Shown in pieces: positions 1-8,342 of a DNA stretch of 38,066 nucleotides. The notes beneath the pieces are model-generated. The model ran no database searches. It was given only the letters and a program-made list of their open reading frames with translations, and had not been told where the DNA came from. A program made the translations under genes and the position numbers. The stretch comes from Lentisphaerae bacterium RIFOXYA12_64_32 (GTDB lineage: Bacteria; Verrucomicrobiota; Lentisphaeria; Oligosphaerales; YB12-FULL-65-16): contig MHBL01000265.1 of the NCBI GenBank assembly GCA_001803235.1, positions 1 to 38,066 on the forward strand. Reading direction: 5' to 3'. Every line of letters begins with the position of its first letter. Position 1 is the first letter of the stretch.

Positions 1-51
1 GCCAGTTTCAGCTTGGTATGACCGGGCGGGCCGGCGCCCGGGGGGCGCTGA
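1..51 (-). repeat. Multi-hairpin element, copy A (truncated by window edge)
   Basis: Read on the minus strand from 51 to 5, this shows the same ungapped head as copies B (24663) and C (37857): TCAGCG-N3-CCCGGG-N8-CGCCCGGTCAT-N7-TGAAAC. The four bases beyond it (TGGC) also match copy C, and the match to C extends outward on the other side through GTAATGCG (52-59). The rest of the element lies outside the window, so its hairpins and right end cannot be seen. It is a dispersed non-coding repeat, oriented opposite to B and C. Confidence 0.8.
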
Positions 52-59
52 CGCATTAC

Positions 60-384
60 CACTGTTTCGTGGGGCTTTTTGACACCCGGTCAACCCATGC
101 TATCTTACCCGACACTGTCTGTTTACAGGTAGTTGATCGCCGGCTCTGCAACTTCGCCGTACGACTGGGCATCTGCGGCAGGACTTGGTGCAGAGCTTAC
201 GGAATGGAACGGGGATCGTGTGTGACGCGATCTTGGCGTCGGGTTCGGCGGTCTCAGTGGCTGAGTGCCTGCTCTTGTGTGGCATTCTGCTGGCCTTGTC
301 TGAGGTAGAAGGGCCGAGGACGGTGTCGTTTTTGCGATGAGCGTCCTTAAAAATCTGTGCAACGCAGCTATCCTGAGATGAAAA
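60..384. other. Gap before first gene, no gene recognised
   Basis: Apart from repeat copy A at its left edge, this stretch has open frames on both strands but none with a recognisable protein or ribosome binding site. A weak imperfect stem (AGGACG near 315, CGTCCT near 345, with TCG/CGA pairing inside) lies upstream of the first gene. It has no following T-run, so it is not called a terminator. The promoter of the 385 gene presumably lies here but no convincing -35/-10 pair was found. Confidence 0.4.
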
Positions 385-1449
385 ATGAGCGCATTTGAAA
401 CAGCCTGCCCGGACTGCGGTGCCGCCTTTGAGGTCGACGAGGAGTATCGCGGGCAACAGGCCGACTGCCCCGGTTGTGGATGCCTGTTCCTTATCCCGCA
501 AACCGGGAAGGTCGGGACCAAGATCAGCGCCGAGTCGCTGTTTGCCGTGAGTTGCCCCAAGTGCGGGGCCGCGTTCGATGTCCCCAACGAGTACAGAGGC
601 GAACAGGCTGATTGCACCAGTTGCGGCGCGTTGTTCGTGATCCCTGAGACGGGGGACAAGGGCGTGCCTGCTTCCGCCCCCGCCCCCGCCCCCGCTGCGG
701 CTGCCCGACCGGGCGTGCCGCCGGCACCCAAGGCTAGCGCTGCGGCGCCTGCGCCGAGGACTACCTCTGGAATCCAGGCTGGCACTGGCGCGGACGCCGC
801 GTACAAGAAGTCTGGGACGGTTCGGTTGTCTCGCGCCGCGATTCTCGAGAACGTGATGAAGCCCCAGCTCAAGGATGAGGCTGACAAGAAGGGCGCGTCC
901 CCGAAGGCCGCCGCTGCCGGCGGAGCTCCCGGCGCGCCGGCGGCAGGGGGCATGGCTGCGAAACCGCGAGTTCCTCCCCCGCCAGCGGGCAGAGTCCCGG
1001 CGCGTCCGCCGATCCCGGCACCGGTTGCGGCACATGCCGCGGCGCACGCCGCAGCGCCCGACGGAGAGGAAGGCGAAGCTGAGGAAGCTGCACCCGTCAA
1101 GGAGCGGAAACCCACCAAGAAGGTGACACTCCCCGGCTGGGCCCCGGATCTGCGGCTGGGCAAGCGTGAGACGGTGCTGGACTACAAGTCGGGTGGCGGC
1201 CTGTCTCTCGGCAGCCATCGTACCCTGACACTGCTCCCCGTGATTCTCGTTCCGGTGGCTGTGTTGGTGACCGGCGCCCTGGGTGCGATCCTCAGCGCGT
1301 TGGCGTTTACGGCGATCGGGGGGATCGTGTGGGCCATCTACGCCTTTGTCATGCTGCCGGGAATCAACCGCCGCGGGGTGGTGGTGACCACGCGCCGAGC
1401 TATCTTGATCGAAGAGGATAGAATCTCGGACATCGAGATCTCGGAGTAG
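385..1449 (+). CDS. MJ0042-type double zinc-ribbon membrane protein
   Basis: 354 residues. Two CxxC-x(18)-CxxC zinc ribbons open the protein: CPDCGAAF..CPGC near residues 9-33 and CPKCGAAF..CTSC near 58-82, each followed by a LFxIP segment. This is the MJ0042/zinc-ribbon pattern common at the N-terminus of planctomycete and myxobacterial proteins. A long Ala/Pro-rich linker (about 95-235) follows, then a charged stretch, two adjacent hydrophobic helices (about 280-325), and a short tail (RRGVVVTTRRAILIEEDRISDIEI). The tail resembles the first strands of a bacterial PH (bPH) domain but stops after about 30 residues, so that domain looks truncated. Cytosolic zinc ribbons tethered to the membrane is the inferred topology. 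The function is unknown. The start at 385 places the first ribbon right at the N-terminus; its ribosome binding site is weak. Confidence 0.8.
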   Translation: MSAFETACPDCGAAFEVDEEYRGQQADCPGCGCLFLIPQTGKVGTKISAESLFAVSCPKCGAAFDVPNEYRGEQADCTSCGALFVIPETGDKGVPASAPAPAPAAAARPGVPPAPKASAAAPAPRTTSGIQAGTGADAAYKKSGTVRLSRAAILENVMKPQLKDEADKKGASPKAAAAGGAPGAPAAGGMAAKPRVPPPPAGRVPARPPIPAPVAAHAAAHAAAPDGEEGEAEEAAPVKERKPTKKVTLPGWAPDLRLGKRETVLDYKSGGGLSLGSHRTLTLLPVILVPVAVLVTGALGAILSALAFTAIGGIVWAIYAFVMLPGINRRGVVVTTRRAILIEEDRISDIEISE

Positions 1450-1696
1450 CGGCCGGAGTCGACAGTCCGGCGTGGCAGCGCTGCGTCCGAAGCCTGAGCC
1501 CGCGGTACGGTCTTCACTCCCGGCTGAACAACTTTCCTCCCTTTAGCGTCTCATATTCCGTGCGGCTATCCGCAGAATACCTGTCTCTCTGGCAAGAAAA
1601 CAGCGGGTGCAGTGGTCGGCTCGCGAATGGGCCAGGTTGGGTGCTTGCCCATTTCCATGGCCCCACGGGGCACGTCGTCAAAACAGGAGGGTCATC

Positions 1697-2008
1697 ATGA
1701 AACGGGTCGGGATTGATGCGCGATCGGTGGTTGTGGGGCTGGTCCTCGGGGTCTGCTGCATGTTGGGAGTGGGGGCCGGCGGCGGGGACGAGAAGGCGCG
1801 GTACGAGTGCCATGCCGCCGGGCCGGACGCGGTGTGGGTGCTGGACACCGCCAACGGCATGCTCTGGCGCGCCGCACAGGCGCCCGATACGCACACGCTC
1901 ACGTACCAGTGGACGTGCTGGGGCAACCCGAATCAGAAGCCCGGCGTCGTCGGCAAGACGGACGTAGGCCAGAACATCGCATTCGAGAAGGACGGGATCC
2001 CGTGGTAA
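1697..2008 (+). CDS. Small exported protein of unknown function
   Basis: 103 residues from the ATG at 1697, which has a strong AGGAGG site seven bases upstream (1685-1690); longer in-frame starts lack one. The N-terminus is a signal peptide (MKR, then a hydrophobic run to about residue 25, small residues and GAGGGDEK). The mature part is about 78 residues with two Cys and several Trp (YECHAAGPDAVWVLD, YQWTCWGNP). It could be a small periplasmic or secreted domain; I do not recognise the family. Its stop at 2008 is four bases from the stop of the convergent methyltransferase gene, so neither has room for a separate terminator. Confidence 0.6.
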   Translation: MKRVGIDARSVVVGLVLGVCCMLGVGAGGGDEKARYECHAAGPDAVWVLDTANGMLWRAAQAPDTHTLTYQWTCWGNPNQKPGVVGKTDVGQNIAFEKDGIPW

Positions 2009-2012
2009 ACCG

Positions 2013-3200
2013 CTACCGGACCGCCACCTGAAGGCCGGAGAGGTACTGGCCCTCCGGGAAGCTCAGCAAGACCGGGTGGTCGGGCGCCTGGCTCAGGTGT
2101 CGAACGAGGCGTGCGTCGCGACCCGCGTCGAGGGCCGCGTCGGCCACCACTTTCTGGAACAGGTCCGGGGTGACGGCGCCTGAGCACGAGAATGTCAGCA
2201 GCGTGCCGCCCGGGCGCAAGAGTTTGAAGGCGAACAGGTTGATGTCCTTGTAGCCGCGACAGGCTTTCTCGAGGTGCCCCCGCGTTTCCGCGAACTTGGG
2301 CGGGTCGATGATGATGAGGTCAAACTCGCGCCGTGCGTCGCGGAACCGGCGCAGCAGTCCGAACATGTCCGCCTCGATGTCCTCGACCTTGTCTGCGGCC
2401 AGCCCATTGAGCTGCAGGTTGCGTCGCCCCAGTTCCAGCGCGCCCGCCGACGAGTCCACGTTCACCAGGGACCGGGCGCCGCCTTTCAAAGCCCAGACCC
2501 CGAACCCGCCCGTGTACGAGAACCCGTTCAACACATCGCGGTCTTGGCTCAGCGCCCCCGGCGCCGACCGGTTCTCGCGTTGGTCCAGGTAGAATCCGGT
2601 CTTGTGCCCGTGCTTCGCGTCGACCAGGAAACGGACGCCGTTTTCGGTGATTTCGACCAGGTCAGGCGGCGCCTCTCCGGTCAGCACTCCCACGGCGGGG
2701 GCCAGGCCTTCCTTTTGGCGCACCTCGGCATCGGAACGCTCGTAGATTCCCCGGTACGGACCGCTTGCGGCGAGCGCCTCGACGATGGACGCCTTCCAGC
2801 GCTCGGCGCCGGCCGTGAGGAACTGGCAGACCAGGAATTCGCCATAGCGGTCCGCGATGACGCCGGGCAGGCCGTCGCTCTCGCCGTGGACCAGACGGAA
2901 CGCTGTGCCTTGACGTTCCACTCCCAGACTCTGTCGGAATCCGACCGCCTCTGCCAGACGGTGCCGGAAGAAGTCCGGTCCGATCTCCGTCTCTTGGTGG
3001 AACGACCAGGTTCGGACGGTGATCTGCGACGCCGGCGAGAAGGCGCCCCTGGCCAGCCACGCGCCGTCGGCACCGAACACGTCGACCGTGTCACCGGCCT
3101 GCGGATCGCCCTGCACCTCGCGGATGGCGCCCGAAAAAACCCACGGGTGCCGACGCAGCAACGAACGCTCGCGGCCTTGATTCAGAATGACCGATGGCAT
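2013..3200 (-). CDS. rlmI: 23S rRNA (cytosine-C5) methyltransferase, RlmI family
   Basis: 395 residues from the ATG at 3200 (GGAGG four bases upstream), nearly the length of E. coli RlmI (396). An N-terminal PUA domain (about 1-75, with RHPWVFSGAI) is followed by a central EEHEE-like region and a Rossmann SAM-methyltransferase domain. Family marks are KTGFYLDQREN near 200-210, the SAM loop FSYTGGFGVWA near 227-237, DPPKFA at 299-304, and FSCSG with the catalytic-type Cys at about 339. RlmI makes m5C1962 in 23S rRNA in the cytosol using SAM. The reading frame stays open upstream to 3440, but that part has no homology-like features and the internal start has the better ribosome binding site. 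Housekeeping gene; no functional link to the catabolic locus is evident. Confidence 0.9.
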   Translation of the reverse strand: MPSVILNQGRERSLLRRHPWVFSGAIREVQGDPQAGDTVDVFGADGAWLARGAFSPASQITVRTWSFHQETEIGPDFFRHRLAEAVGFRQSLGVERQGTAFRLVHGESDGLPGVIADRYGEFLVCQFLTAGAERWKASIVEALAASGPYRGIYERSDAEVRQKEGLAPAVGVLTGEAPPDLVEITENGVRFLVDAKHGHKTGFYLDQRENRSAPGALSQDRDVLNGFSYTGGFGVWALKGGARSLVNVDSSAGALELGRRNLQLNGLAADKVEDIEADMFGLLRRFRDARREFDLIIIDPPKFAETRGHLEKACRGYKDINLFAFKLLRPGGTLLTFSCSGAVTPDLFQKVVADAALDAGRDARLVRHLSQAPDHPVLLSFPEGQYLSGLQVAVR

Positions 3201-3508
3201 GTGACCTCCATCCCTTACGCGTGGCGCCGACCCAACCCGAGCAGTTACAACTGTAAGCCTGCAGGCCAGGATTACCATACGCGGCACTGTCCCACTCCCG
3301 CCCCCAGTATCGCGGCGGCCCCCCGCCCGCACCCCACCGTACACACGTCGCACAAGGCCAGGATGAGGGGCGGAGACCGACCGTCGTACTGCCAGAGAAG
3401 GGGTTGGTCTGGGCAGGCACCACGACACACCCCGGTTCATTTTTCCTATTGCACAGGTCGTCTTTCTACATCGCCATGCTTGACTTTTGAATCCAGTGTA
3501 TACATAGT
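3201..3508. promoter_or_regulatory. Divergent intergenic region (rlmI / GntR gene)
   Basis: The 308-bp gap between the minus-strand methyltransferase gene and the plus-strand GntR gene must hold both promoters. On the plus strand TTGACT (3480-3485) is a good -35, with TAGTAT (3505-3510) as a possible -10 at 19-bp spacing. If so, transcription would start near 3517 and translation at the second or third in-frame ATG (3518 or 3527). No further gene is recognised in the gap. Confidence 0.4.
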
Positions 3509-3515
3509 ATGCATA
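3497..3515. promoter_or_regulatory. Candidate GntR operator, tandem palindromes
   Basis: Two perfect 8-bp palindromes lie three bases apart: TGTATACA (3497-3504) and TATGCATA (3508-3515). GTATAC is the core of known GntR-family operators such as that of B. subtilis GntR. The site overlaps the probable -10 and the first ATG of the regulator gene, so it could mediate autorepression. The position and symmetry are observed; the binding is inferred. Confidence 0.45.
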
Positions 3516-4279
3516 AGATGGAAACCATGACGTTGAAGCAACGGGCGTGCGAGTTCATCCGCGAGCAGATTCTGGTCGGTGGGGTCCAGGCTGGCGACCA
3601 AATCTCGGATGTGACGTTGTCCAAGCAGATCGGGATCAGCCGGACTCCGGTGCGCGAGGCGATCAGCCAGCTTGAGAGCGAGGGGCTTCTGGAGCAGATC
3701 CCGCATGTCGGGGTTTTCGTGCGCAAGCCCGGGCGCCAGGAACTTGTGGAGCTTTACGAACTGCGCGAGATCCTCGAGGCGCGTGCCGCGGAGCGGGCCG
3801 CGTCGCGTCTCACGCAGGAGCAACTGGATCGTTTGCAGGTCCTGTGCGACGACTATGAGCGGATTGCCCGTACGGTGCGCGACACGCGGACGCCGGGGCC
3901 GGACGAGGACATGGCCCGGTGCATGATCATGGCGGACCTGGAATTCCACCTGATCATCGCCCGGGGCTGCGGCAACAGCCACCTGGCCAAAGCCATCAGC
4001 GACTCGCGGATGATGACGCATCTGATGGGGCGGCGCTACCTGCCCACCACGATTCCGTTCCCGGACAAGATGGCGGCGACGGCGCGGGAGCACCAGGCGG
4101 TTCTCGACGCGCTTCGGCAGCACGACGCGGCCAGGGCCCGGGATCTGATGATTGAACACATCCGGCTGGCGCAGCAGGTCATGGACAAGTGGTACGACGA
4201 GGTAGAGCAGCGCCAGGGCGGGCAGGCCCAGGCTTACCCGCCGTCCATTCAGGCGCTGATCGGACGCATGACCCGGTAA
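3509..4279 (+). CDS. GntR-family regulator, FadR/FCD subfamily
   Basis: 256 residues. A winged helix-turn-helix (about 8-74, recognition helix ISRTPVREAI at 43-52) precedes an FCD ligand-binding helical bundle (about 78-230). The FCD metal site is complete: Asp143, His147 (ADLEFHLI), His195 (REHQAVL) and His217 (IEHIRL). FCD proteins usually bind small carboxylates or sugar acids and repress nearby catabolic operons. It sits directly upstream of the long plus-strand cluster and is the only recognised specific regulator in it, so it is the likely controller. The start may be the ATG at 3518 or 3527 rather than 3509, because a palindromic operator-like site covers the first ATG and no version has a strong ribosome binding site. 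Confidence 0.9.
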   Translation: MHKMETMTLKQRACEFIREQILVGGVQAGDQISDVTLSKQIGISRTPVREAISQLESEGLLEQIPHVGVFVRKPGRQELVELYELREILEARAAERAASRLTQEQLDRLQVLCDDYERIARTVRDTRTPGPDEDMARCMIMADLEFHLIIARGCGNSHLAKAISDSRMMTHLMGRRYLPTTIPFPDKMAATAREHQAVLDALRQHDAARARDLMIEHIRLAQQVMDKWYDEVEQRQGGQAQAYPPSIQALIGRMTR

Positions 4280-4292
4280 ACGGAAGAGGGAA

Positions 4293-4324
4293 AGGCTGTA
4301 GGTGGATAGGCTGTAGGCTGTAGG
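4293..4324 (+). repeat. Short tandem repeat, AGGCTGTAGG x3
   Basis: The decamer AGGCTGTAGG occurs at 4293-4302, 4308-4317 and 4315-4324 (the last two overlap by three bases), in the 116-bp gap between the GntR gene and the first propeller gene. A related sequence (TAGGCTGTCGG) lies just after the oxidoreductase gene near 31857. No protein or hairpin explains it. Confidence 0.6.
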
Positions 4325-4395
4325 TCAGAGCGATACGGGGCTGCGAGCTTACAGGCAGAGCAATCTGAGCGGCAATCCGGAGGTACGTCCTTCAC

Positions 4396-5832
4396 ATGAC
4401 TGCACGCCCCCAGGCTGTTGATGTCGGCATGCGGCGCGAGTTGTTCGTCGACGAGTTCCTGATCGACCGGTTGCAGAACGCGACCCTGAGGCTCCACCCG
4501 CCGCAACCGGCGGAGGTGGTCCTGGCCTGCGACCGGCCATGGGAGGGCGGCACGTCGGCCTATTTCACCGTGATTCACGACCCGGCGGCTGGGCTGTTCC
4601 GCATGTATTTCCGTGGTTCAGGGTGGGATTTCGCGTCCAAGAAAGAGACGCACCCGGAGGTCACCTGCTACGCGGAGAGCGATGACGGGGTCAACTGGCG
4701 CCGGCCTGAGTTGGGCCTGCAAGAGTTCGGAGGATCGCGAGCCAACAACATCCTTCTTGCCGCCGAGGGCACGCACAACTTCGCCCCCCTGCTGGACACC
4801 GCACCCACCTGTGCCGTGGCAGCGCGGTACAAGGCGTTGTCGTTGGCGCGCGGCGGTCTGTGTCTGTACACGTCGCCGGACGGTATTCATTGGGCAATCG
4901 CGACGCCGAATCCAGTGATCACGAGAGAGGTGTTCGCATTCGACTCGCAGAACCTCGCGTTCTGGGACCGTGCGCGAGGGCGGTATGCCGCCTATTACCG
5001 CGTCTGGACCGGCTATCAGGGGCGGAACGTCCATGATGTCACGACCACTGGCGTCCGGTCGGTCGAGCGGGCCGTGTCGGATGACCTGCTGACCTGGCGC
5101 GAGCCAGCCCTGCTCGAGTTCCCCGGCCGTCCCGTCGAGCATCTCTACACCAGTCAGGCTCTGCCCTGTCCTCGGGCGCCGCACCTGATCGTCGGCTTCC
5201 CCGCGCGGTTCCTGGAGAACCGAACGCCATCGGGGAATCGCGTCTCCGGCGTGTCGGATTCCCTGTTCATGAGCAGCCGGGATGGGGTGACATTCAAGCG
5301 CTGGGACGAGGCGTTCCTCCGTCCGGGGCCACGCCGCTACTGCTGGTTCAGCCGCAACAACTACGTGGCCCACGGCATTCTGGAAACGCACACCGGCATC
5401 CTGGGCATGGACACGGAGTTGTCGCTCTACGCCACCGAAGGTTATTACGAGACCGAAGCGACACGCCTGCGCCGGTTCGTGTTACGGCCGGACGGGTTTG
5501 TATCCGTCCAAGCAGCCATGAGCGGCGGCGAGTTGCTGACGAAGCCCTTGACCTTCGGCCGCAGTGCTGGCCCGTTGTGCCTCTACATCAACTACTCGAC
5601 CTCCGCGGCGGGCAGTGTCCGGTGCGAAATCCAAGACGCGACCGGACAGCCGTTGCCAGGTTTCGCCACGGCGGACGCCGACGTGATCTACGGCGACGAG
5701 ATCGAGCGCGCCATGTCATGGCAGGGCCGCACCGACGTGGCAGCCTTGGCCGGCCAACCGGTCCGGCTCCGGTTCGAACTCAAGGACGCGGACCTGTACG
5801 CGATGCGGTTCGGGCCGGCGCAGGCGGAATAG
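4396..5832 (+). CDS. GH32-like beta-propeller protein, cytosolic copy
   Basis: 478 residues without a signal peptide. It begins RRELFVDEFLIDR (12-24), a hallmark of a PVC family usually annotated as related to the glycoside hydrolase 32/43/68 five-blade propellers. Blade-like DG.xW units recur (ESDDGVNWRRPELG, TSPDGIHWA, SDDLLTWREP, SSRDGVTFKRW), together with FDSQNLAFWD, HLYTSQA and TELSLYATEGYYE. A C-terminal beta-sandwich (about 395-475, INYSTSAAGSVRCEIQD..) ends the protein. It is a close paralogue of the 27528 protein, which is exported and carries an extra LamG domain. Catalytic residues cannot be assigned with confidence, so substrate and even activity are unknown. It is the first gene after the regulator. 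A GGAGG at about 4379 is 13 bases from the ATG, farther than usual. Confidence 0.75.
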   Translation: MTARPQAVDVGMRRELFVDEFLIDRLQNATLRLHPPQPAEVVLACDRPWEGGTSAYFTVIHDPAAGLFRMYFRGSGWDFASKKETHPEVTCYAESDDGVNWRRPELGLQEFGGSRANNILLAAEGTHNFAPLLDTAPTCAVAARYKALSLARGGLCLYTSPDGIHWAIATPNPVITREVFAFDSQNLAFWDRARGRYAAYYRVWTGYQGRNVHDVTTTGVRSVERAVSDDLLTWREPALLEFPGRPVEHLYTSQALPCPRAPHLIVGFPARFLENRTPSGNRVSGVSDSLFMSSRDGVTFKRWDEAFLRPGPRRYCWFSRNNYVAHGILETHTGILGMDTELSLYATEGYYETEATRLRRFVLRPDGFVSVQAAMSGGELLTKPLTFGRSAGPLCLYINYSTSAAGSVRCEIQDATGQPLPGFATADADVIYGDEIERAMSWQGRTDVAALAGQPVRLRFELKDADLYAMRFGPAQAE

Positions 5833-5925
5833 GGGGAGCTGTGTCGAGTGTCGGGTCCGGCGGGTTCCTGAACACATACCAGATTCTGACCGGACAGGCG
5901 ACGGAGGAAGCGAAGGACGGACACC

Positions 5926-7239
5926 GTGCAAGCGACGCAACGCATGAGCAAGAGCGGCGGCCGGCGGCACGTGGCGGCCGGACTGGCCGTTGCGGCGGCG
6001 GCTCTGACTGCCGTCGTCAGTCCCGAGTGCGCCACGGCACAGGACAAACCGAAAGATGCGGTACAAGCGTTGGACTCCGTCACGGCGGATGCCGGCGGCG
6101 GGACGAGTGAGATGGCAAAGGAGAAACCGATGAGTGCGACAGCGCAAGTGAAGCAGGGGTGCGGCGTGGTTCTGTCCACACAGGTGATCTGCAAGCAGCC
6201 TGGCCGGTACATCGGCTGGCCTTCCGTTTGCCGGCGCAAGAACGGCGAGTTGCTGGCCGTGTTCTCCGGCGACCGCGACGAGCACGTCTGCCCGTGGGGC
6301 AAGGTGCAGATGGTGCGCAGCACGGACCAGGGCGCTACCTGGTCGGTGCCGGTCAGTATCTGCAATACGCCGCTGGACGACCGCGATGCCGGGATCATCG
6401 AGACGCGCCAGGGCACGCTCGTGGTGGCCTGGTTCACCTCGCTGGCGTTCGAGGGTTCGCTCAAGGGCGACCTGAGCAAAAATCCGGTCCGACAACAGTG
6501 GAAACTGCACGCGGAGAAACTGACTCCCGAACAGCGCCAGCAGTGGCTGGGGTTCTGGACCGTCCGTTCCGAGGACGGCGGCAAGACGTGGGACAAACCG
6601 GCGCGCACCGACGGTTCGACGCCGCATGGCCCCATTGAACTGGCGGACGGGCGCCTGCTCTACGTCGGGCGCAAGAACCCGCACACGAACACCGTGCTGC
6701 CGGTCGAGGAATCGCGGGACGACGGCAGGTCTTGGCAGGTGATCGCGACCATCCAGGCCGGGCCGGGCGACAACATCAACGAGTTCCACGAACCGCATGT
6801 GGTCGAGTGCGCGGACGGTCGCCTCGTCGCGCAGTACCGGTACCACTTCGTCGTACCGGGCAAGCCGGGCTACGACAACCTGCAGAGCTACCTGCGCCAG
6901 ACCGTCAGCACGGACGGCGGCAAGACGTGGACCGTCGCCGAGAAGACGCCGCTGCTGGGCTACCCGCCGCACCTGATCCGGCTGCGCAACGGCTGGCTGG
7001 TGTGCGTCTACGGCAAGCGCTACGCGCCCTTCGGCGAGTACGCTTGCGTCAGTCGCGACAACGGCCAGACGTGGGACGTCGCCAACGAGATCATGTTGAC
7101 CGGCGCGCCCAATGGCGACCTGGGTTACCCCGCCTCCACCGAACTGGAGGACGGCTCGATCCTGACCGTCTACTACCAGCTCGACAAGCCCGGCGAGAAG
7201 ACCTGCCTGATCGGTACGCACTGGCGGGTTCAGGAGTAA
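5926..7239 (+). CDS. Exported sialidase-like Asp-box propeller
   Basis: 437 residues from the GTG at 5926 (AAGGA eight bases upstream); the ATG at 5944 is an alternative. The signal peptide is RRHVAAGLAVAAAALTAVVS..ATAQ, cleaved near residue 39. The mature protein is a six-blade sialidase-superfamily propeller with five Asp-boxes: STDQGATW (about 131), SEDGGKTW (215), SRDDGRSW (263), STDGGKTW (327) and SRDNGQTW (375). It ends with the GYPASTELEDGSILTVYY motif shared with neighbouring propellers. The sialidase label is structural only: a complete Arg triad, Tyr nucleophile and RIP motif cannot be confirmed by eye. A periplasmic or secreted glycoside-active or glycan-binding role is inferred. 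The adjacent 7318 gene encodes a cytosolic relative. Confidence 0.75.
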   Translation: MQATQRMSKSGGRRHVAAGLAVAAAALTAVVSPECATAQDKPKDAVQALDSVTADAGGGTSEMAKEKPMSATAQVKQGCGVVLSTQVICKQPGRYIGWPSVCRRKNGELLAVFSGDRDEHVCPWGKVQMVRSTDQGATWSVPVSICNTPLDDRDAGIIETRQGTLVVAWFTSLAFEGSLKGDLSKNPVRQQWKLHAEKLTPEQRQQWLGFWTVRSEDGGKTWDKPARTDGSTPHGPIELADGRLLYVGRKNPHTNTVLPVEESRDDGRSWQVIATIQAGPGDNINEFHEPHVVECADGRLVAQYRYHFVVPGKPGYDNLQSYLRQTVSTDGGKTWTVAEKTPLLGYPPHLIRLRNGWLVCVYGKRYAPFGEYACVSRDNGQTWDVANEIMLTGAPNGDLGYPASTELEDGSILTVYYQLDKPGEKTCLIGTHWRVQE

Positions 7240-7240
7240 T

Positions 7241-7295
7241 CCGTCCGGTGATTTCGATGATCCCGAAGATCTCGATGATCCCGATCCGGTCCCCG
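7241..7295 (+). repeat. GATCCCGA-rich spacer repeat, copy 1
   Basis: The segment CCGTCCGGTGATTTCGATGA, followed by alternating GATCCCGA and GATCTCGA units, ends 23 bases before the ATG at 7318. The same order of words (GTCCGGTGATTTCGA, AGATCTCGA, GGTCCCG, then ACACCACA) recurs at 34371-34440, and a shorter relative lies at 36796-36842. It is non-coding and partly self-complementary (GATCTCGA-like units). Confidence 0.6.
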
Positions 7296-7317
7296 ACACC
7301 ACAGAGGAACTGACCCC

Positions 7318-8322
7318 ATGGAACGATATGTGGCGATCGACAACGTTTGTGCCTGGCCGAACCTGACATTACTGCCGAACGGCGACCTGGTGGCGACCAT
7401 CTTCAACCAGCCGACGCACGGCGGCTGGGAAGGCGACGTGGACTGCTGGGCGAGTGCGGACGGCGGCCGGCTCTGGACGTACCGGGGCACGCCCGCACCG
7501 CACGAGCCGGGCACGAACCGGATGAACGTCGCGGCCGGCCTGGCGCGCGACGGCAGCCTGGTGGTGCTCGCCTCGGGCTGGGGTAACCGCCCGCAGCCCG
7601 GCACACACCGCGGCCACCGCATTCCCGAGGAGAGCGATGTGCTGCCCATTTGGGTCTGCCGCTCCTCCGACCAGGGCCGAACCTGGACTCGCGGCAACGC
7701 GCCCGTGCCGCCGCCGCCGAACGGTCCGACCCGGCTCATTCCATTCGGGGACGTGGTGAAACTGGCCGACGGCACGTTGGGCGTGTGCATCTACAGTTGG
7801 TCGCCAGGGACCAAGGAACACCACACCTACTTCTACACCAGCGCCGATGACGGGCGCACGTGGGCCGTCCGCGGAGCGGTGCGGACCGGCAACATCAACG
7901 AGACCACTCCCGTCGTGCTCGCCGACGGCCGCGTGCTGGTGGCCGGCCGCACGCTGGACGATCAGCACCTCGATCTGTTCGCATCCGCCGACCATGGCGC
8001 GACGTGGGCGTGTACGGGCGCGGTCACCTTGGGTATGCAGCATCCGGCCGATCTCCTGCTGCTGCGCGACGGGAAGCTCCTGCTGACCTACGGGATACGC
8101 AATGCCGGGCTGTACGGCGTGGGCGTCCGGGTTAGCACCGATCAGGGCAAGACGTGGTCTGCGCCGCGCGTGCTGGTGGATTTCGAGACCGCAACCGACG
8201 GCGGTTACCCGGCCAGCGTCGAAATCGACGACGGCACGCTCGTCACCGCCTACTACTGCAACCGCACCCCGGCACACCACCGCTACCACGTCGGCCTGCT
8301 CCGCTGGCGGCTGGATGCGTAA
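7318..8322 (+). CDS. Cytosolic Asp-box propeller protein
   Basis: 334 residues with no signal peptide or membrane segment, so probably cytosolic. Five Asp-boxes mark the blades: SADGGRLW (about 46), SSDQGRTW (116), SADDGRTW (174), SADHGATW (222) and STDQGKTW (272). The ending GGYPASVEIDDGTLVTAYY closely parallels the exported 5926 protein and the 9402 protein. The family is the sialidase-superfamily BNR propellers; enzymatic residues are not assigned. The start has AGAGGAA ten bases upstream. The following gene starts 21 bases after the stop, which suggests one transcript. It may act on an imported oligosaccharide if its exported relatives act outside, which is inference. Confidence 0.75.
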   Translation: MERYVAIDNVCAWPNLTLLPNGDLVATIFNQPTHGGWEGDVDCWASADGGRLWTYRGTPAPHEPGTNRMNVAAGLARDGSLVVLASGWGNRPQPGTHRGHRIPEESDVLPIWVCRSSDQGRTWTRGNAPVPPPPNGPTRLIPFGDVVKLADGTLGVCIYSWSPGTKEHHTYFYTSADDGRTWAVRGAVRTGNINETTPVVLADGRVLVAGRTLDDQHLDLFASADHGATWACTGAVTLGMQHPADLLLLRDGKLLLTYGIRNAGLYGVGVRVSTDQGKTWSAPRVLVDFETATDGGYPASVEIDDGTLVTAYYCNRTPAHHRYHVGLLRWRLDA

Positions 8323-8342
8323 GCAAATCAAGGAGTCCCCGC

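Noticed and set aside
18..308. 96-codon plus-strand frame at the window start
   Set aside because: It overlaps repeat copy A, has no ribosome binding site and no recognisable domain.
3201..3440. 80-residue N-terminal extension of the RlmI protein
   Set aside because: The extension has no family similarity; the ATG at 3200 has a GGAGG and gives the normal family length.
5926..7239. Calling the Asp-box propellers true sialidases (neuraminidases)
   Set aside because: Asp-boxes show the fold only; the Arg triad, Tyr/Glu pair and RIP motif were not identified with confidence, so the substrate was left open.
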